64,000 bases of DNA, taken from positions 1 to 64,000 of IMG/VR virus record IMGVR_UViG_3300032561_000012; one strand, written 5' to 3'. A program made the position numbers and the translations under genes. The notes below the pieces were generated by a model that was given only the letters and a program-made list of their open reading frames with translations, was not told the origin of the DNA and did no database searches. This stretch comes from a virus. Positions 1 to 8,152 of the stretch are shown one piece after another. Numbering within the stretch: position 1 is the first letter of the stretch; each line of letters starts with the position of its first letter.

Positions 1-1257
1 AGCCACAACCTGCATATAAGGGCTACGATCCCACCCAGGAGGCATATCGAAGTACTCGTGAACAAGCTCCTCAAGTATAACAGGCGCAAAAGGTCTAAAC
101 TTTTGTCTACGTTTGATTTCATTTACTTGATCCTTAATGTCTGGACCTCTAGGGTCCGCTAATAAACTACGGTTACCAAGGGCTCTAGGTCCAAACTCTG
201 CCCGCCCGCTGGCTACCCCAACAATTTTGTTAGTAACCAACTCGGAAATGATATCTTTAACAGGATAACGGCCAGCAATATTAGTGCCCAAGAAAGCATT
301 ATCCCAAACCAATCTTCTGCCCACTGCCATTGCAGCCGCGCCAAGGCTACTGCCAGCATCACCAGGATTAGGCATAATCCAAATGTTATCAAAATACTCT
401 CCTAGAATTCTATTTGCACTACAGTTAAGTGCTACTCCGCCGCAGTATACTAAATTTTCACTATAACCAATATCACTGGCTTTAATCATTATATTACCAA
501 TTAAGTCTTCTGTCAACTCTTGTACCTGCGCGGCCATGTCCATAGGGTCATTGGGATAGACTATGTCATCAGTTAATCCTAGGTGTAGATTCTGTTTGAA
601 CACGATGTTTTTTTCATCGTGTAATAGAGATGCTCTTAGTCGCAAACTACGAAGATCTACCACCTGACCCCATCCAGCCATGCCCATTAAGATATATTCT
701 TCATCTAGTGGTTTGAGTCCAGCTTGCTTGGTAAAGGCACTGTACATCAGACCAATGCTGTGCGGATACTTTTGCCCCCACAATTTTTTATACACGGCCT
801 TGCCACGGTCATCATAGTAACTATGCCAGATACTAATAGTGTCCCACTCGCCTATTGCATCAATGACAACCACCGTGGCATCTGTAAATGAGCTTGTTTG
901 AAAACCTGCGGCCGCATGTGTTAAGTGATGGTTGTAACTCTTAATAGGTAATTTATCTAGACTTAACTTAGGTAATTGTTGTTTTAATATACCTGAGACA
1001 GTCCATGGTGTTTTTAATTCACTCCACTGGCCAGCATACAATTGACGAGCCTTTTTAACCCACGGACGCTCATAGTATGCTATACGGTCTATGGATCCAT
1101 ACTTAAGCGCATCTTTGATTAATGGTTCATTTAAGTTACTGTCGTGTTTACGTTTGCTGTATCGTTCAGCATGTCCAGCAAACAGTATCTTCCCATCATC
1201 ATTGATGAGAGTTACTGCCGCATCATGAAACCCCGCAGAAATTCCTAAGATATTCAT
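1..1257 (-). CDS. NodU/CmcH-family carbamoyltransferase, partial (3' end outside window)
   Basis: The minus-strand frame is open from an ATG at 1257 to the window edge, giving 419 codons without a stop. It begins MNILGISAGFHDAAV, shows HHLTHAAAGF near residue 115 and EFGPRALGNRSLLADPR near residues 353-370. These match the N-terminal (ASKHA-like) and C-terminal (YrdC-like) domains of NodU/CmcH carbamoyltransferases. The family moves a carbamoyl group from carbamoyl phosphate, through an adenylated intermediate, onto a sugar or other hydroxyl. Family members usually run to about 550-600 residues, so roughly a quarter is missing here. The start lies 35 nt inside the preceding SGNH-like gene, which implies translational coupling. 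By context it would decorate a product of the downstream-named cassette; the substrate cannot be read from sequence. Confidence 0.88.
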   Translation of the reverse strand, partial: MNILGISAGFHDAAVTLINDDGKILFAGHAERYSKRKHDSNLNEPLIKDALKYGSIDRIAYYERPWVKKARQLYAGQWSELKTPWTVSGILKQQLPKLSLDKLPIKSYNHHLTHAAAGFQTSSFTDATVVVIDAIGEWDTISIWHSYYDDRGKAVYKKLWGQKYPHSIGLMYSAFTKQAGLKPLDEEYILMGMAGWGQVVDLRSLRLRASLLHDEKNIVFKQNLHLGLTDDIVYPNDPMDMAAQVQELTEDLIGNIMIKASDIGYSENLVYCGGVALNCSANRILGEYFDNIWIMPNPGDAGSSLGAAAMAVGRRLVWDNAFLGTNIAGRYPVKDIISELVTNKIVGVASGRAEFGPRALGNRSLLADPRGPDIKDQVNEIKRRQKFRPFAPVILEELVHEYFDMPPGWDRSPYMQVVA

Positions 1258-1984
1258 ATATTATTTTTTCAGCCTCAACGTGTGCAGGTTCCAATGGATG
1301 TGTAGTAGCAAAAGGAAATTTGTTCTGTTCTGCCCATTCATAAAACCCTAGGTTTGTAGGAAACCACATCCAATTACGATAATTTAATTGCTGTAATAAA
1401 GTAGTCAGTGTTGCATCATTTTTAAAATGACTGGTGTTATTCAAACTATGATCTACCATGGTAAACAGATAAGGTATTTTTTTCAATTCTAAATATTGTT
1501 GCATCATAACTATCTCGCATAATGATGCGTATAATTCCCAATATTCAAATGTACCTACATAGTGATAAAATACTTTGGCAAACTGAAATATTCCTTTTTC
1601 TTTATCTTTGGCTATTTTAGACACATGCCAGTCAAAGACCACAGGATTATCGTTGTGAAAGTATTCTTTAATAGACTTTGAATCGTCTATTATAGACCAT
1701 GAAGTTAACTGTTCCCACTCGTCTGCAATTCTAAATTCGTATCTTCCAGGAAATGTCCAAGTAATTAACACTAAGCCAATATCATCTTTCATTGCTTCGC
1801 AGGCATTCATAGTTTCTCTGCGTATAGCACTATTTGATCTACCTGGCATTGCCGCGCAATGATAGTCCATGCTTAGACGTTTGGCCAGCAGTGCTGGATA
1901 TGTATGTTGGCTAGGACAAAACTTGCAGTCAGCAAGTTCATTGCCGTAGGTAAAACTATCACCGCCAGCAATTAACGTAGCCAC
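1223..1984 (-). CDS. SGNH/GDSL hydrolase-like protein A
   Basis: This 253-residue protein opens with ATLIAGGDSFTYGNELAD. GDSFTYG corresponds to block I of SGNH hydrolases, which carries the nucleophilic serine. Near the C-terminus THPLEPAHVEAEKI resembles the block V region with the catalytic histidine, although the usual Asp is not obvious there. There is no signal peptide, so it should act in the cytoplasm. Families of this fold are esterases, deacetylases or O-acyltransferases. It overlaps the gene on either side (13 nt with protein B, 35 nt with the carbamoyltransferase). It is a divergent paralogue of the next two SGNH-like genes. A role in acyl or acetyl editing of a glycan is inferred only from its neighbours. 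Confidence 0.8.
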   Translation of the reverse strand: MATLIAGGDSFTYGNELADCKFCPSQHTYPALLAKRLSMDYHCAAMPGRSNSAIRRETMNACEAMKDDIGLVLITWTFPGRYEFRIADEWEQLTSWSIIDDSKSIKEYFHNDNPVVFDWHVSKIAKDKEKGIFQFAKVFYHYVGTFEYWELYASLCEIVMMQQYLELKKIPYLFTMVDHSLNNTSHFKNDATLTTLLQQLNYRNWMWFPTNLGFYEWAEQNKFPFATTHPLEPAHVEAEKIIYEYLRNFCGVS

Positions 1985-2616
1985 GACAGTTGTTCCATAT
2001 AATTGTAAATTTTGTCTGCTACCCTAGCATGTCCTTGTTCTAAAAAATGCTTACGAGGACCTTGAGGTGTACTGTCAGTCCATTCCATCATTGACTGATC
2101 AGGCCACCCTAGAAAATATTTTAATTCAATTTGACCTATTAGATCTTTATGCACAAGACTTTTTCTTTCTGTACTCTGATGATTTCCAAATGCGTCTAAC
2201 ATCAGATATTTTTTATTATGTGTTTTTAAATAGTTTTGTAATAATATATTGTTAATCAAATACTGTCTATATAGGTATTGGTCATTGTGATTCCAATTGA
2301 TATGATCTATTAGCCATTTTCTCCAAGGTGCTAGATGCTCATGTGGCAGTGGGCTACACCCTGGCCATAGGTCATATGTACCCGCACTGTCTGACCATTC
2401 TATCCTAGCAAAATGGCTCCATGCTATGACTACCATATCATAGTTATTAATTTGTTCTATACAGGTTCTAACCATACGAGTATTGCCAGTCCCTGGTTTT
2501 GCTAAGTTAGTTACTTCATAGCCTATTTTTTCTGCCAATAGATAAGGCCAAGCAGAATTTAAATCTGCTAGTTCTTCCCCGTAGGTAAAACTATCTCCAA
2601 CTGTTAATAATCGCAT
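1972..2616 (-). CDS. SGNH/GDSL hydrolase-like protein B
   Basis: The 214-residue protein starts MRLLTVGDSFTYGEELAD, with the same GDSFTYGxELAD block I as its neighbour. It continues with an SGNH-like G-x-N region (KPGTGNTRMVR) and ends with HFLEQGHARVADKIYNYM, where the histidine before A-x-V-A fits block V. The ATG overlaps the stop of the 33-residue peptide gene by one base (TAATG). The 3' end overlaps protein A by 13 nt. The three SGNH genes in a row look like local duplications that have since diverged. Enzyme activity is predicted from the family motif, and the substrate is unknown. Confidence 0.8.
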   Translation of the reverse strand: MRLLTVGDSFTYGEELADLNSAWPYLLAEKIGYEVTNLAKPGTGNTRMVRTCIEQINNYDMVVIAWSHFARIEWSDSAGTYDLWPGCSPLPHEHLAPWRKWLIDHINWNHNDQYLYRQYLINNILLQNYLKTHNKKYLMLDAFGNHQSTERKSLVHKDLIGQIELKYFLGWPDQSMMEWTDSTPQGPRKHFLEQGHARVADKIYNYMEQLSWLR

Positions 2617-2717
2617 TATTTGTAAATAAAAGGATCTCTTTTACGAAGTTCTTTTAACTTCTTACGATAGTGTAATTCTAATTTGATACGATTATAAAGA
2701 TTTCGTAACCACTTCAT
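2616..2717 (-). CDS. 33-residue basic peptide
   Basis: A short minus-strand frame runs from ATG at 2717 to TAA at 2618-2616 and encodes a 33-residue peptide ending in KELRKRDPFIYK. It starts inside the end of protein C (26-nt overlap) and stops in a TAATG overlap with protein B, so the whole operon is coupled through it. Those two overlaps are the main evidence that it is translated. The peptide is strongly basic and predicted helical, with alternating aromatic/aliphatic and Lys/Arg residues. It lacks the leader-core look, Cys, or Ser/Thr-rich tail of a typical RiPP precursor. It has no known function; a small adaptor or membrane-surface peptide is possible. Confidence 0.65.
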   Translation of the reverse strand: MKWLRNLYNRIKLELHYRKKLKELRKRDPFIYK

Positions 2718-3255
2718 TGAATTTCTCCTTAAGTAATTCATGCGCAGCTAAATGTGCGGCTTCTAGAGGGTGCCCGTCTGAACCCATACTGTACTTATTT
2801 TCTATTGCCCATTGGTAAAATCCTCTTGGTCTACAGGTGTCATGAGGATCTGTTCCTGCCGGAAACATATACCAATGGTCCCACGCTATCTGCGGATTAT
2901 CAGAGACTACACAGTTATCTACACAGGTAAACAAATAAGGAATATTATTCAATGTTAAATAATTTTGCAGTTCTAGTATTTCACTGTCACTGTCTAATTT
3001 GTTGTCTCTACTAGGCCAACTCCAACATACTATCACTAGGTGTTTGAGGTTAAATTCAACCAGTGGCATACAAGTATCTATCACTCTACGACATATTTCT
3101 TTATTGCCCAACCCAGGATATGCTGAGCACACATAGTTATTACCTGACAGCAGCGCCGTGAATGTTTTACGGCTGTAACCATCAGGCCCGCCATGTGGGC
3201 TGTCTGCAAGCTCACTGCCCCATATATGACTATCACCCCCTGCTACTGTAATCAT
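2692..3255 (-). CDS. SGNH/GDSL hydrolase-like protein C
   Basis: This 187-residue protein begins MITVAGGDSHIWGSELAD, a variant of block I in which GDS is kept and FTYG is replaced by HIWG. It ends with a well-formed block V-like segment, SDGHPLEAAHLAAHELL, holding Asp and His. It is shorter than protein A by about 65 residues, chiefly in the middle. The start lies 23 nt inside the preceding 388-residue gene. Of the three paralogues this one best preserves the D-x-H-P element. Hydrolase or acyltransferase chemistry is inferred from the family. Confidence 0.78.
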   Translation of the reverse strand: MITVAGGDSHIWGSELADSPHGGPDGYSRKTFTALLSGNNYVCSAYPGLGNKEICRRVIDTCMPLVEFNLKHLVIVCWSWPSRDNKLDSDSEILELQNYLTLNNIPYLFTCVDNCVVSDNPQIAWDHWYMFPAGTDPHDTCRPRGFYQWAIENKYSMGSDGHPLEAAHLAAHELLKEKFNEVVTKSL

Positions 3256-4399
3256 ATCCTGGTTTCATCATTGCTATTTGTTGTTGTTTATAGTCTGAAT
3301 CTGTCCAACAATAGTCAAAAGTATTAGCAATTCCATTGACTTCTATACGGTATATGTCTAGGTAGTTTGACATCTTAGTCCAGATCTCTTCAATGTTGTC
3401 AGTACCAAAACTGGCCATTAGATCTACACGACCAATTGGCAAATATCCTAAACTTAGTTTAGTGTCTGCAGGATCCAAATTGTTATCCACTAGCCATTGA
3501 GTAAATTCTGCTTGCTCTTTATCATGCCAAGGATACTTGCCGCCCTTGGTAACATCACGACTCCACTCTACATCAAATTCACCACTGTAATATTGTAGCT
3601 GTGTGATAGCGTCACAGACTGTACGATCCAAATTTGGGGCATGCTCATCACGCCATACTTCAAATAGAGTTTTGCCTATTTGTGTCCAATGCATATAGAC
3701 TCTGCCAAATTCTCTATCATACCCATTAGATAAAAATCCTTGACGATGTTGGTCTAATAGTGGATAGCGTTTGACTAACGGAAAAGTAGTTATCTGACTA
3801 GGGCGTATCCAGTCTGGGGCCATGGCTTTTTTACGTTGGCTTAGTATTAGGTTTTCTAACTCATGACATATGGTATTCAATTCGCGTATTGCATACTTTG
3901 TTTCATAGTCAGCATATTTGTAGTAGGGGCTTAAGTTATCCACAGTGCCCTGTAACAATTCAAAATGATTATGCAGTTGATTTAATATACCATGTTTTGG
4001 ACTCAATCCAATATTAGCATCATCTTTGATGTATAGATCAGGTAGATTATATTCAGCTGGAAACCTTACAGTATTTGGATGAAACCATTCTTCAATGATA
4101 TAAGGGCGCAGACCGTGATCTTGCCACACTTTAGTTTGATTAAATCTATTAATGGTTTCAATTGATGTGTTTAATTCACTGCAAAGAAACTCTAATGTAC
4201 GTTTGCTGTCAGGCCAACCTAGAAAACAAAAGTTTTTTTCTAAAAGTAGTTTTGAATTGAGTATTTCTTGTAGTGCTGATATCCAATCTTGTGCAAGTTT
4301 GTGATCATCAGCAATGATATAATAGTCAAGAAAATCCGTTTTGTCTAACGGATTGCGTAGAGTTACTTTAACCGATTGATTGGTACCATTCAAATACAT
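3233..4399 (-). CDS. Hypothetical protein of the radical SAM/SGNH cassette
   Basis: I do not recognise this 388-residue protein. It is soluble and rich in aromatic and charged residues. A segment near residue 60, CFLGWPDSKRTLEFLC, contains two Cys and a tryptophan motif; the C-terminal half contains WTQIGKTLFEVWRDEH and DVEWSRDVTKGGKYPW. The C-terminal tail (residues ~370-388) is basic. It overlaps the radical SAM gene upstream by 32 nt and SGNH protein C downstream by 23 nt, so it belongs to the same translational unit. Because it sits between the radical SAM set and the SGNH set, a partner or substrate-binding role is plausible. The sequence alone does not show one. Confidence 0.75.
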   Translation of the reverse strand: MYLNGTNQSVKVTLRNPLDKTDFLDYYIIADDHKLAQDWISALQEILNSKLLLEKNFCFLGWPDSKRTLEFLCSELNTSIETINRFNQTKVWQDHGLRPYIIEEWFHPNTVRFPAEYNLPDLYIKDDANIGLSPKHGILNQLHNHFELLQGTVDNLSPYYKYADYETKYAIRELNTICHELENLILSQRKKAMAPDWIRPSQITTFPLVKRYPLLDQHRQGFLSNGYDREFGRVYMHWTQIGKTLFEVWRDEHAPNLDRTVCDAITQLQYYSGEFDVEWSRDVTKGGKYPWHDKEQAEFTQWLVDNNLDPADTKLSLGYLPIGRVDLMASFGTDNIEEIWTKMSNYLDIYRIEVNGIANTFDYCWTDSDYKQQQIAMMKPGYDYSSRG

Positions 4400-5702
4400 C
4401 GCGTCTTTCCAATAAAATATCAGCCAAAATTAAGTCATCTTGGCGAATCGTTTCTAATTGTAACACACGATGCTTGCCTTTGTCAAGAGCAATCTGCCAT
4501 TCATTGGGCCACTGTTCTTGGAAGGTTGGGCGAGTTTTAAGCTGTATTAACATGTCCCTAAGTTGGCTATTTGCTAGTCCAATGCTATCGGGTCCGCCAT
4601 CCAAAAGTTCATCTATCCAAGGGTGTAATATTGACTTGGGTAGGGCCAAGGGTGACATGATAATATTAGGGCTAAAACTAAAGACAACTTTGGCTAAGAT
4701 GTCTACACCCAATTCTGTTGCTAACTGCTCAATATTACGAAGTTCAAACATACCCGGCAGGGTAAGTGTGAAGTCTAACCTCATCTGACGGCGGTGCGTA
4801 GCGATTCCAAGGCCTTCCTTAAAGTTATCAACCCACGCTTGATAGTCGAGACCTGTGCGTATATATTCTCCAATTCTGCCTGTACCATCAAGGCTTGCAC
4901 ATATTTGCCAGTCACGTAGCCTGCTGAGAATATCAGTATAGAGATTGACGCCGCGATAATTGACGCGACTAAGATTTGTGTTGTATCTAGCATAAACATT
5001 TTTACCATCTCCCAGTTCAACAATGCGCTGCATATAGCGCCAATGTTGTTCGTACATCAAGGGCTCACCGCCAACCCAATATACTTCCTCGATTTGATGA
5101 TTCTCTACCGCAGATGAAAATTCTTCTTCAATCTGCCCGTCCTGGAATGCTTCAATTTGACGTTTGATAGTAGGCTGCATCCAATTATTCTTTGGATCAC
5201 CCCAATTGATCATGTTATGTTGTCTTTGTTCACTCTCCCACGCACTAGACAACATATCACCGCACATACGACACTTAAAGTTGCAGAGATTACTAAAACG
5301 ATAATCCCAACTTACAGGCCGCATAGTTGTCGTTCCCTCTGCGTCTGTAGTGTCCCATATACTATTGTACTTATGAGCAAACAGTTGATCAAAATAACTA
5401 CGGTAAACGCTTGTGTTCAATAATTTATCATTGCAGACTTCACATTCAGGTAAGGTTTCACCTGCCATCATACGCACACGCACATCTTTCATATGTTCGC
5501 TGTTCCAGTGTTCCTCTAGAGTAATAGGAATATACTTGCCTGTACCACTAGCAGTGTCAATATACTGTTTAAAGTTTTGTGCAGGCTCGCGACTAGCACA
5601 ACACATTCGTCGCTCAGTCTGCGGACTTAGGTATGTGTGTACCCAAGGTGCTAGGCAAAGTGTCTTAGGTTTGTCCATATCCCATGGCCTTGGCAATTTC
5701 AT
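4368..5702 (-). CDS. Radical SAM protein 1 (N-terminal twitch/SPASM-like cysteines)
   Basis: The 444-residue protein has the radical SAM cluster motif C-x3-C-x2-C at C140, C144 and C147 (FSNLCNFKCRMCG) and the GGEP motif in VYWVGGEPLMYE near residue 212. These bind the [4Fe-4S] cluster and S-adenosylmethionine. Upstream of the core are C16, the pair C34-C35, and C87-x2-C90, a set like an auxiliary iron-sulfur (twitch or SPASM) site, but placed N-terminal instead of C-terminal. The enzyme should generate a 5'-deoxyadenosyl radical; the substrate is unknown. It overlaps its neighbours on both sides (32 and 38 nt) and is the last of six consecutive radical SAM genes. Confidence 0.9.
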   Translation of the reverse strand: MKLPRPWDMDKPKTLCLAPWVHTYLSPQTERRMCCASREPAQNFKQYIDTASGTGKYIPITLEEHWNSEHMKDVRVRMMAGETLPECEVCNDKLLNTSVYRSYFDQLFAHKYNSIWDTTDAEGTTTMRPVSWDYRFSNLCNFKCRMCGDMLSSAWESEQRQHNMINWGDPKNNWMQPTIKRQIEAFQDGQIEEEFSSAVENHQIEEVYWVGGEPLMYEQHWRYMQRIVELGDGKNVYARYNTNLSRVNYRGVNLYTDILSRLRDWQICASLDGTGRIGEYIRTGLDYQAWVDNFKEGLGIATHRRQMRLDFTLTLPGMFELRNIEQLATELGVDILAKVVFSFSPNIIMSPLALPKSILHPWIDELLDGGPDSIGLANSQLRDMLIQLKTRPTFQEQWPNEWQIALDKGKHRVLQLETIRQDDLILADILLERRDVFEWYQSIG

Positions 5703-6849
5703 TGTGTGAGTTTAAGAAACTTTGTTCTCTATATTTGTCCGTGGTCTGCATTTTTTGCAAAAATTCTTCACCGTCACTGCCTTGACCATTACGAATAAAT
5801 TTCACTATACGCATGATCTCTGCACGATGCTTGGGATGAAACTGATGATTTTCTAATCTATCGATCACTAACGCCTGCGCCGCGGGAGTCATGCGGCTGA
5901 TACACATGTGCCAGGGATCATGTAACATATTAAAGTATACATGATCAAATGTTTGGTCTTCAATCCAACGACAAATCTCTGGCAGATAGTAGACATTTTG
6001 TATGTTTACTGTTAGACATAACTGTGTTGAAAATTTAGCACTACGCATTGAATTAAATTTAACTAAATTGTTTTGTACTATATTCCAATCAGCGCCATAA
6101 CGCTCATATTCAAATCGTTCTTTAGTATTGTCAATGCTAAATGCTACTTCAACATGTTTAAAATGACTCCATATGTTATAGCAGTCAGGAAACACAGTGC
6201 CATTGGTGTTGTAGTGTATTTCAATATTTTTAGCATAGTCGTGATCTACAGCATATTGTAATAGATCAAAATGCTGTTGAATAAGGAAAGGTTCGCCACC
6301 TGTGAATTCAAAGTATTTAATGTTAGGCAGTAGAGCTTTTAGGTTATCCCAGAATTGAGGATTTTCTCTAGGCCAAGCACCATCAGTGAGAAACTTGTAA
6401 GCAAGATGTTCTTTACGATTAATACCTGGTACGTAGTCCATCTCTTCTTTAGCCCACTTACTACTTGACCAACTTCCACAAATACGGCACTTAAGATTAC
6501 AGATATTGCCCAACTTAAGGTCAATAAACCACAACTGATCAGGATTGACATTGTTAAAATCCACAAGATCATAGTATTCCTTTAGTCTAATGCGACTGTT
6601 CATGCGCTTGCTAGTACGTCCAGCGGCTTCTTCATCCCAGCAACGCTGGCAGGTACTAGGCTTATTACCAGCGAGAAAATCCTTGCGTAGATCCTGCATG
6701 TAGTCACTGTGATATATTTCTTCAAGAGTATGCTCTCTGAGATTATACCCAGAGATTTCATCTTTGGCTAAACAGCAAGGACGAGCTGTGCCTATAGGAC
6801 TGGTTTCAATACTAATCCAAGGTAGCATACAAATTTTTTCAGGCAACAT
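5665..6849 (-). CDS. Radical SAM protein 2 (N-terminal twitch/SPASM-like cysteines)
   Basis: The 394-residue protein carries C117, C121 and C124 (GNICNLKCRICG) as the radical SAM cluster site and FTGGEPF about 70 residues later. N-terminal auxiliary cysteines are C7, C25-C26 and C67-x2-C70, in the contexts CMLPW, ARPCC and CQRCW. These repeat the pattern of radical SAM proteins 1 and 3. It overlaps radical SAM 3 by 11 nt and radical SAM 1 by 38 nt. Sequence identity to the neighbours looks low outside the motifs, so this is an old paralogue, not a recent copy. A distinct substrate or step is inferred. Confidence 0.9.
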   Translation of the reverse strand: MLPEKICMLPWISIETSPIGTARPCCLAKDEISGYNLREHTLEEIYHSDYMQDLRKDFLAGNKPSTCQRCWDEEAAGRTSKRMNSRIRLKEYYDLVDFNNVNPDQLWFIDLKLGNICNLKCRICGSWSSSKWAKEEMDYVPGINRKEHLAYKFLTDGAWPRENPQFWDNLKALLPNIKYFEFTGGEPFLIQQHFDLLQYAVDHDYAKNIEIHYNTNGTVFPDCYNIWSHFKHVEVAFSIDNTKERFEYERYGADWNIVQNNLVKFNSMRSAKFSTQLCLTVNIQNVYYLPEICRWIEDQTFDHVYFNMLHDPWHMCISRMTPAAQALVIDRLENHQFHPKHRAEIMRIVKFIRNGQGSDGEEFLQKMQTTDKYREQSFLNSHNEIAKAMGYGQT

Positions 6850-8152
6850 AAGTTCTCAATGTTTGTAATTCTGGGAATGTAGCTTCAAATGATTCTTTAC
6901 GATACGCATCATGTATGTCGTTCACACGAAAGAATTCACCTAGTAAATGTGTTTTAGAATTGTTTTGGTACATAAAGTTAATTATGCCTTCATAGCCACT
7001 GACTGCACGCTTTAAATGGTCCTGGGGTGTCAGCCACTCAATATGGTCAACAATCTTATTGCGTATGTGATCTTTTAATACACTAGGCAGTACATCAATT
7101 CTGTCGCGCTCTGGACCTTGTAGAATATTAATATTCCAGTCTTGTGCTTTGATGTATCCTTTATTGACCCACTCTCGATGAAAGTCAGGTAAGTGATGTA
7201 CATTGTATAGGCTAACTGTACTACTTACATAAAAGTCTGTAGTTGGGCATACTTCCAACATCTGTTCACGATTGCGTTCAATTTGATCCCATTTAGTACC
7301 TTTACGAATATATTCAGCACGTGGACCCATAGCATCCAAACTAGCACCAACACTGACATTCTTGAACAGCTTCCAATAGTCAAGTACATTATCATCTTTT
7401 AAGTTTAAGCGACTAAAGTTTGTGTTATAGATTAGCTTAACATCAAACATTTCACGTTTAACTAGTTCTTTAAGTATACGATAATGCTCTTCCATCATCA
7501 TGGGTTCGCCGCCAGCAAAGTATACCTGTTCTAAGTAAGGTATATGTGGTTCTAACTGTTCCCACATGTCTAATTCAGTGCGACCTGCAAACATGATCTT
7601 AGGATAGTTACGTTTGCCGTATAGGTCTTCTTCCTCAGTGTACCAACTTGAACTAAACCAACCACCACAGGTTCTGCAGGTAAAGTTACATAGGTTACTA
7701 AACCGCACATCATAGTAGCGTAACTTAAAGTCGTCATATGAGCCATCTGGTTTAGTAGCATCAACTAGACCAATATGATGACCAAAGTTTTTATTAGTAC
7801 TGTTACGCATACTCATAAATCCTGATGCTTCTTGTTCGTAGCACTTAGTACATTCTTTGCATGGTTTTTCTGCTAGCATATTTGCACGCATTTCTTTATA
7901 TGCAGATTGATTCCACACTACTTCCATACTATCTTGTTTAAAGTTGCCAATTGGATATTTGTCATCGCCCAAACAACAAGGATAAGCACGACCATCAGGA
8001 AAGGCATGCATGTGTATCCAAGGAATCATACAGAATCGATCACTAGCAGTTAGGCGATCTAACTGATCAGGTCGTAGATCAGCTTCATCTATATACACAG
8101 GCTTGCGTGTATGATAGTTATGATTTTTATAATATTCTGTTTCTTTACTCAT
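6839..8152 (-). CDS. Radical SAM protein 3 (N-terminal twitch/SPASM-like cysteines)
   Basis: The 437-residue protein has C155, C159 and C162 (FSNLCNFTCRTCGG) and the SAM-binding element YFAGGEPMMMEE. Auxiliary cysteines are C41 (CMIPW), C59-C60 (YPCC), C98, C101 and C104. It has about 35 extra N-terminal residues before the first auxiliary cysteine compared with radical SAM 2. The core around FSNLCNF is close to radical SAM 1, so proteins 1, 2 and 3 form one subgroup. The start overlaps the preceding gene by 4 nt (ATGA type). It is a predicted cytoplasmic iron-sulfur enzyme with unknown substrate. Confidence 0.9.
   Translation of the reverse strand: MSKETEYYKNHNYHTRKPVYIDEADLRPDQLDRLTASDRFCMIPWIHMHAFPDGRAYPCCLGDDKYPIGNFKQDSMEVVWNQSAYKEMRANMLAEKPCKECTKCYEQEASGFMSMRNSTNKNFGHHIGLVDATKPDGSYDDFKLRYYDVRFSNLCNFTCRTCGGWFSSSWYTEEEDLYGKRNYPKIMFAGRTELDMWEQLEPHIPYLEQVYFAGGEPMMMEEHYRILKELVKREMFDVKLIYNTNFSRLNLKDDNVLDYWKLFKNVSVGASLDAMGPRAEYIRKGTKWDQIERNREQMLEVCPTTDFYVSSTVSLYNVHHLPDFHREWVNKGYIKAQDWNINILQGPERDRIDVLPSVLKDHIRNKIVDHIEWLTPQDHLKRAVSGYEGIINFMYQNNSKTHLLGEFFRVNDIHDAYRKESFEATFPELQTLRTYVA

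Noticed and set aside
2616-2717. RiPP precursor for the radical SAM cassette
   Set aside because: The peptide lacks Cys and has no leader-core pattern; no other precursor-like peptide was found in the cassette.
4781-5023. 80-residue frame with a hydrophobic helix on the minus strand
   Set aside because: It lies wholly inside radical SAM 1 in another frame and has no ribosome site; the host gene is well supported.
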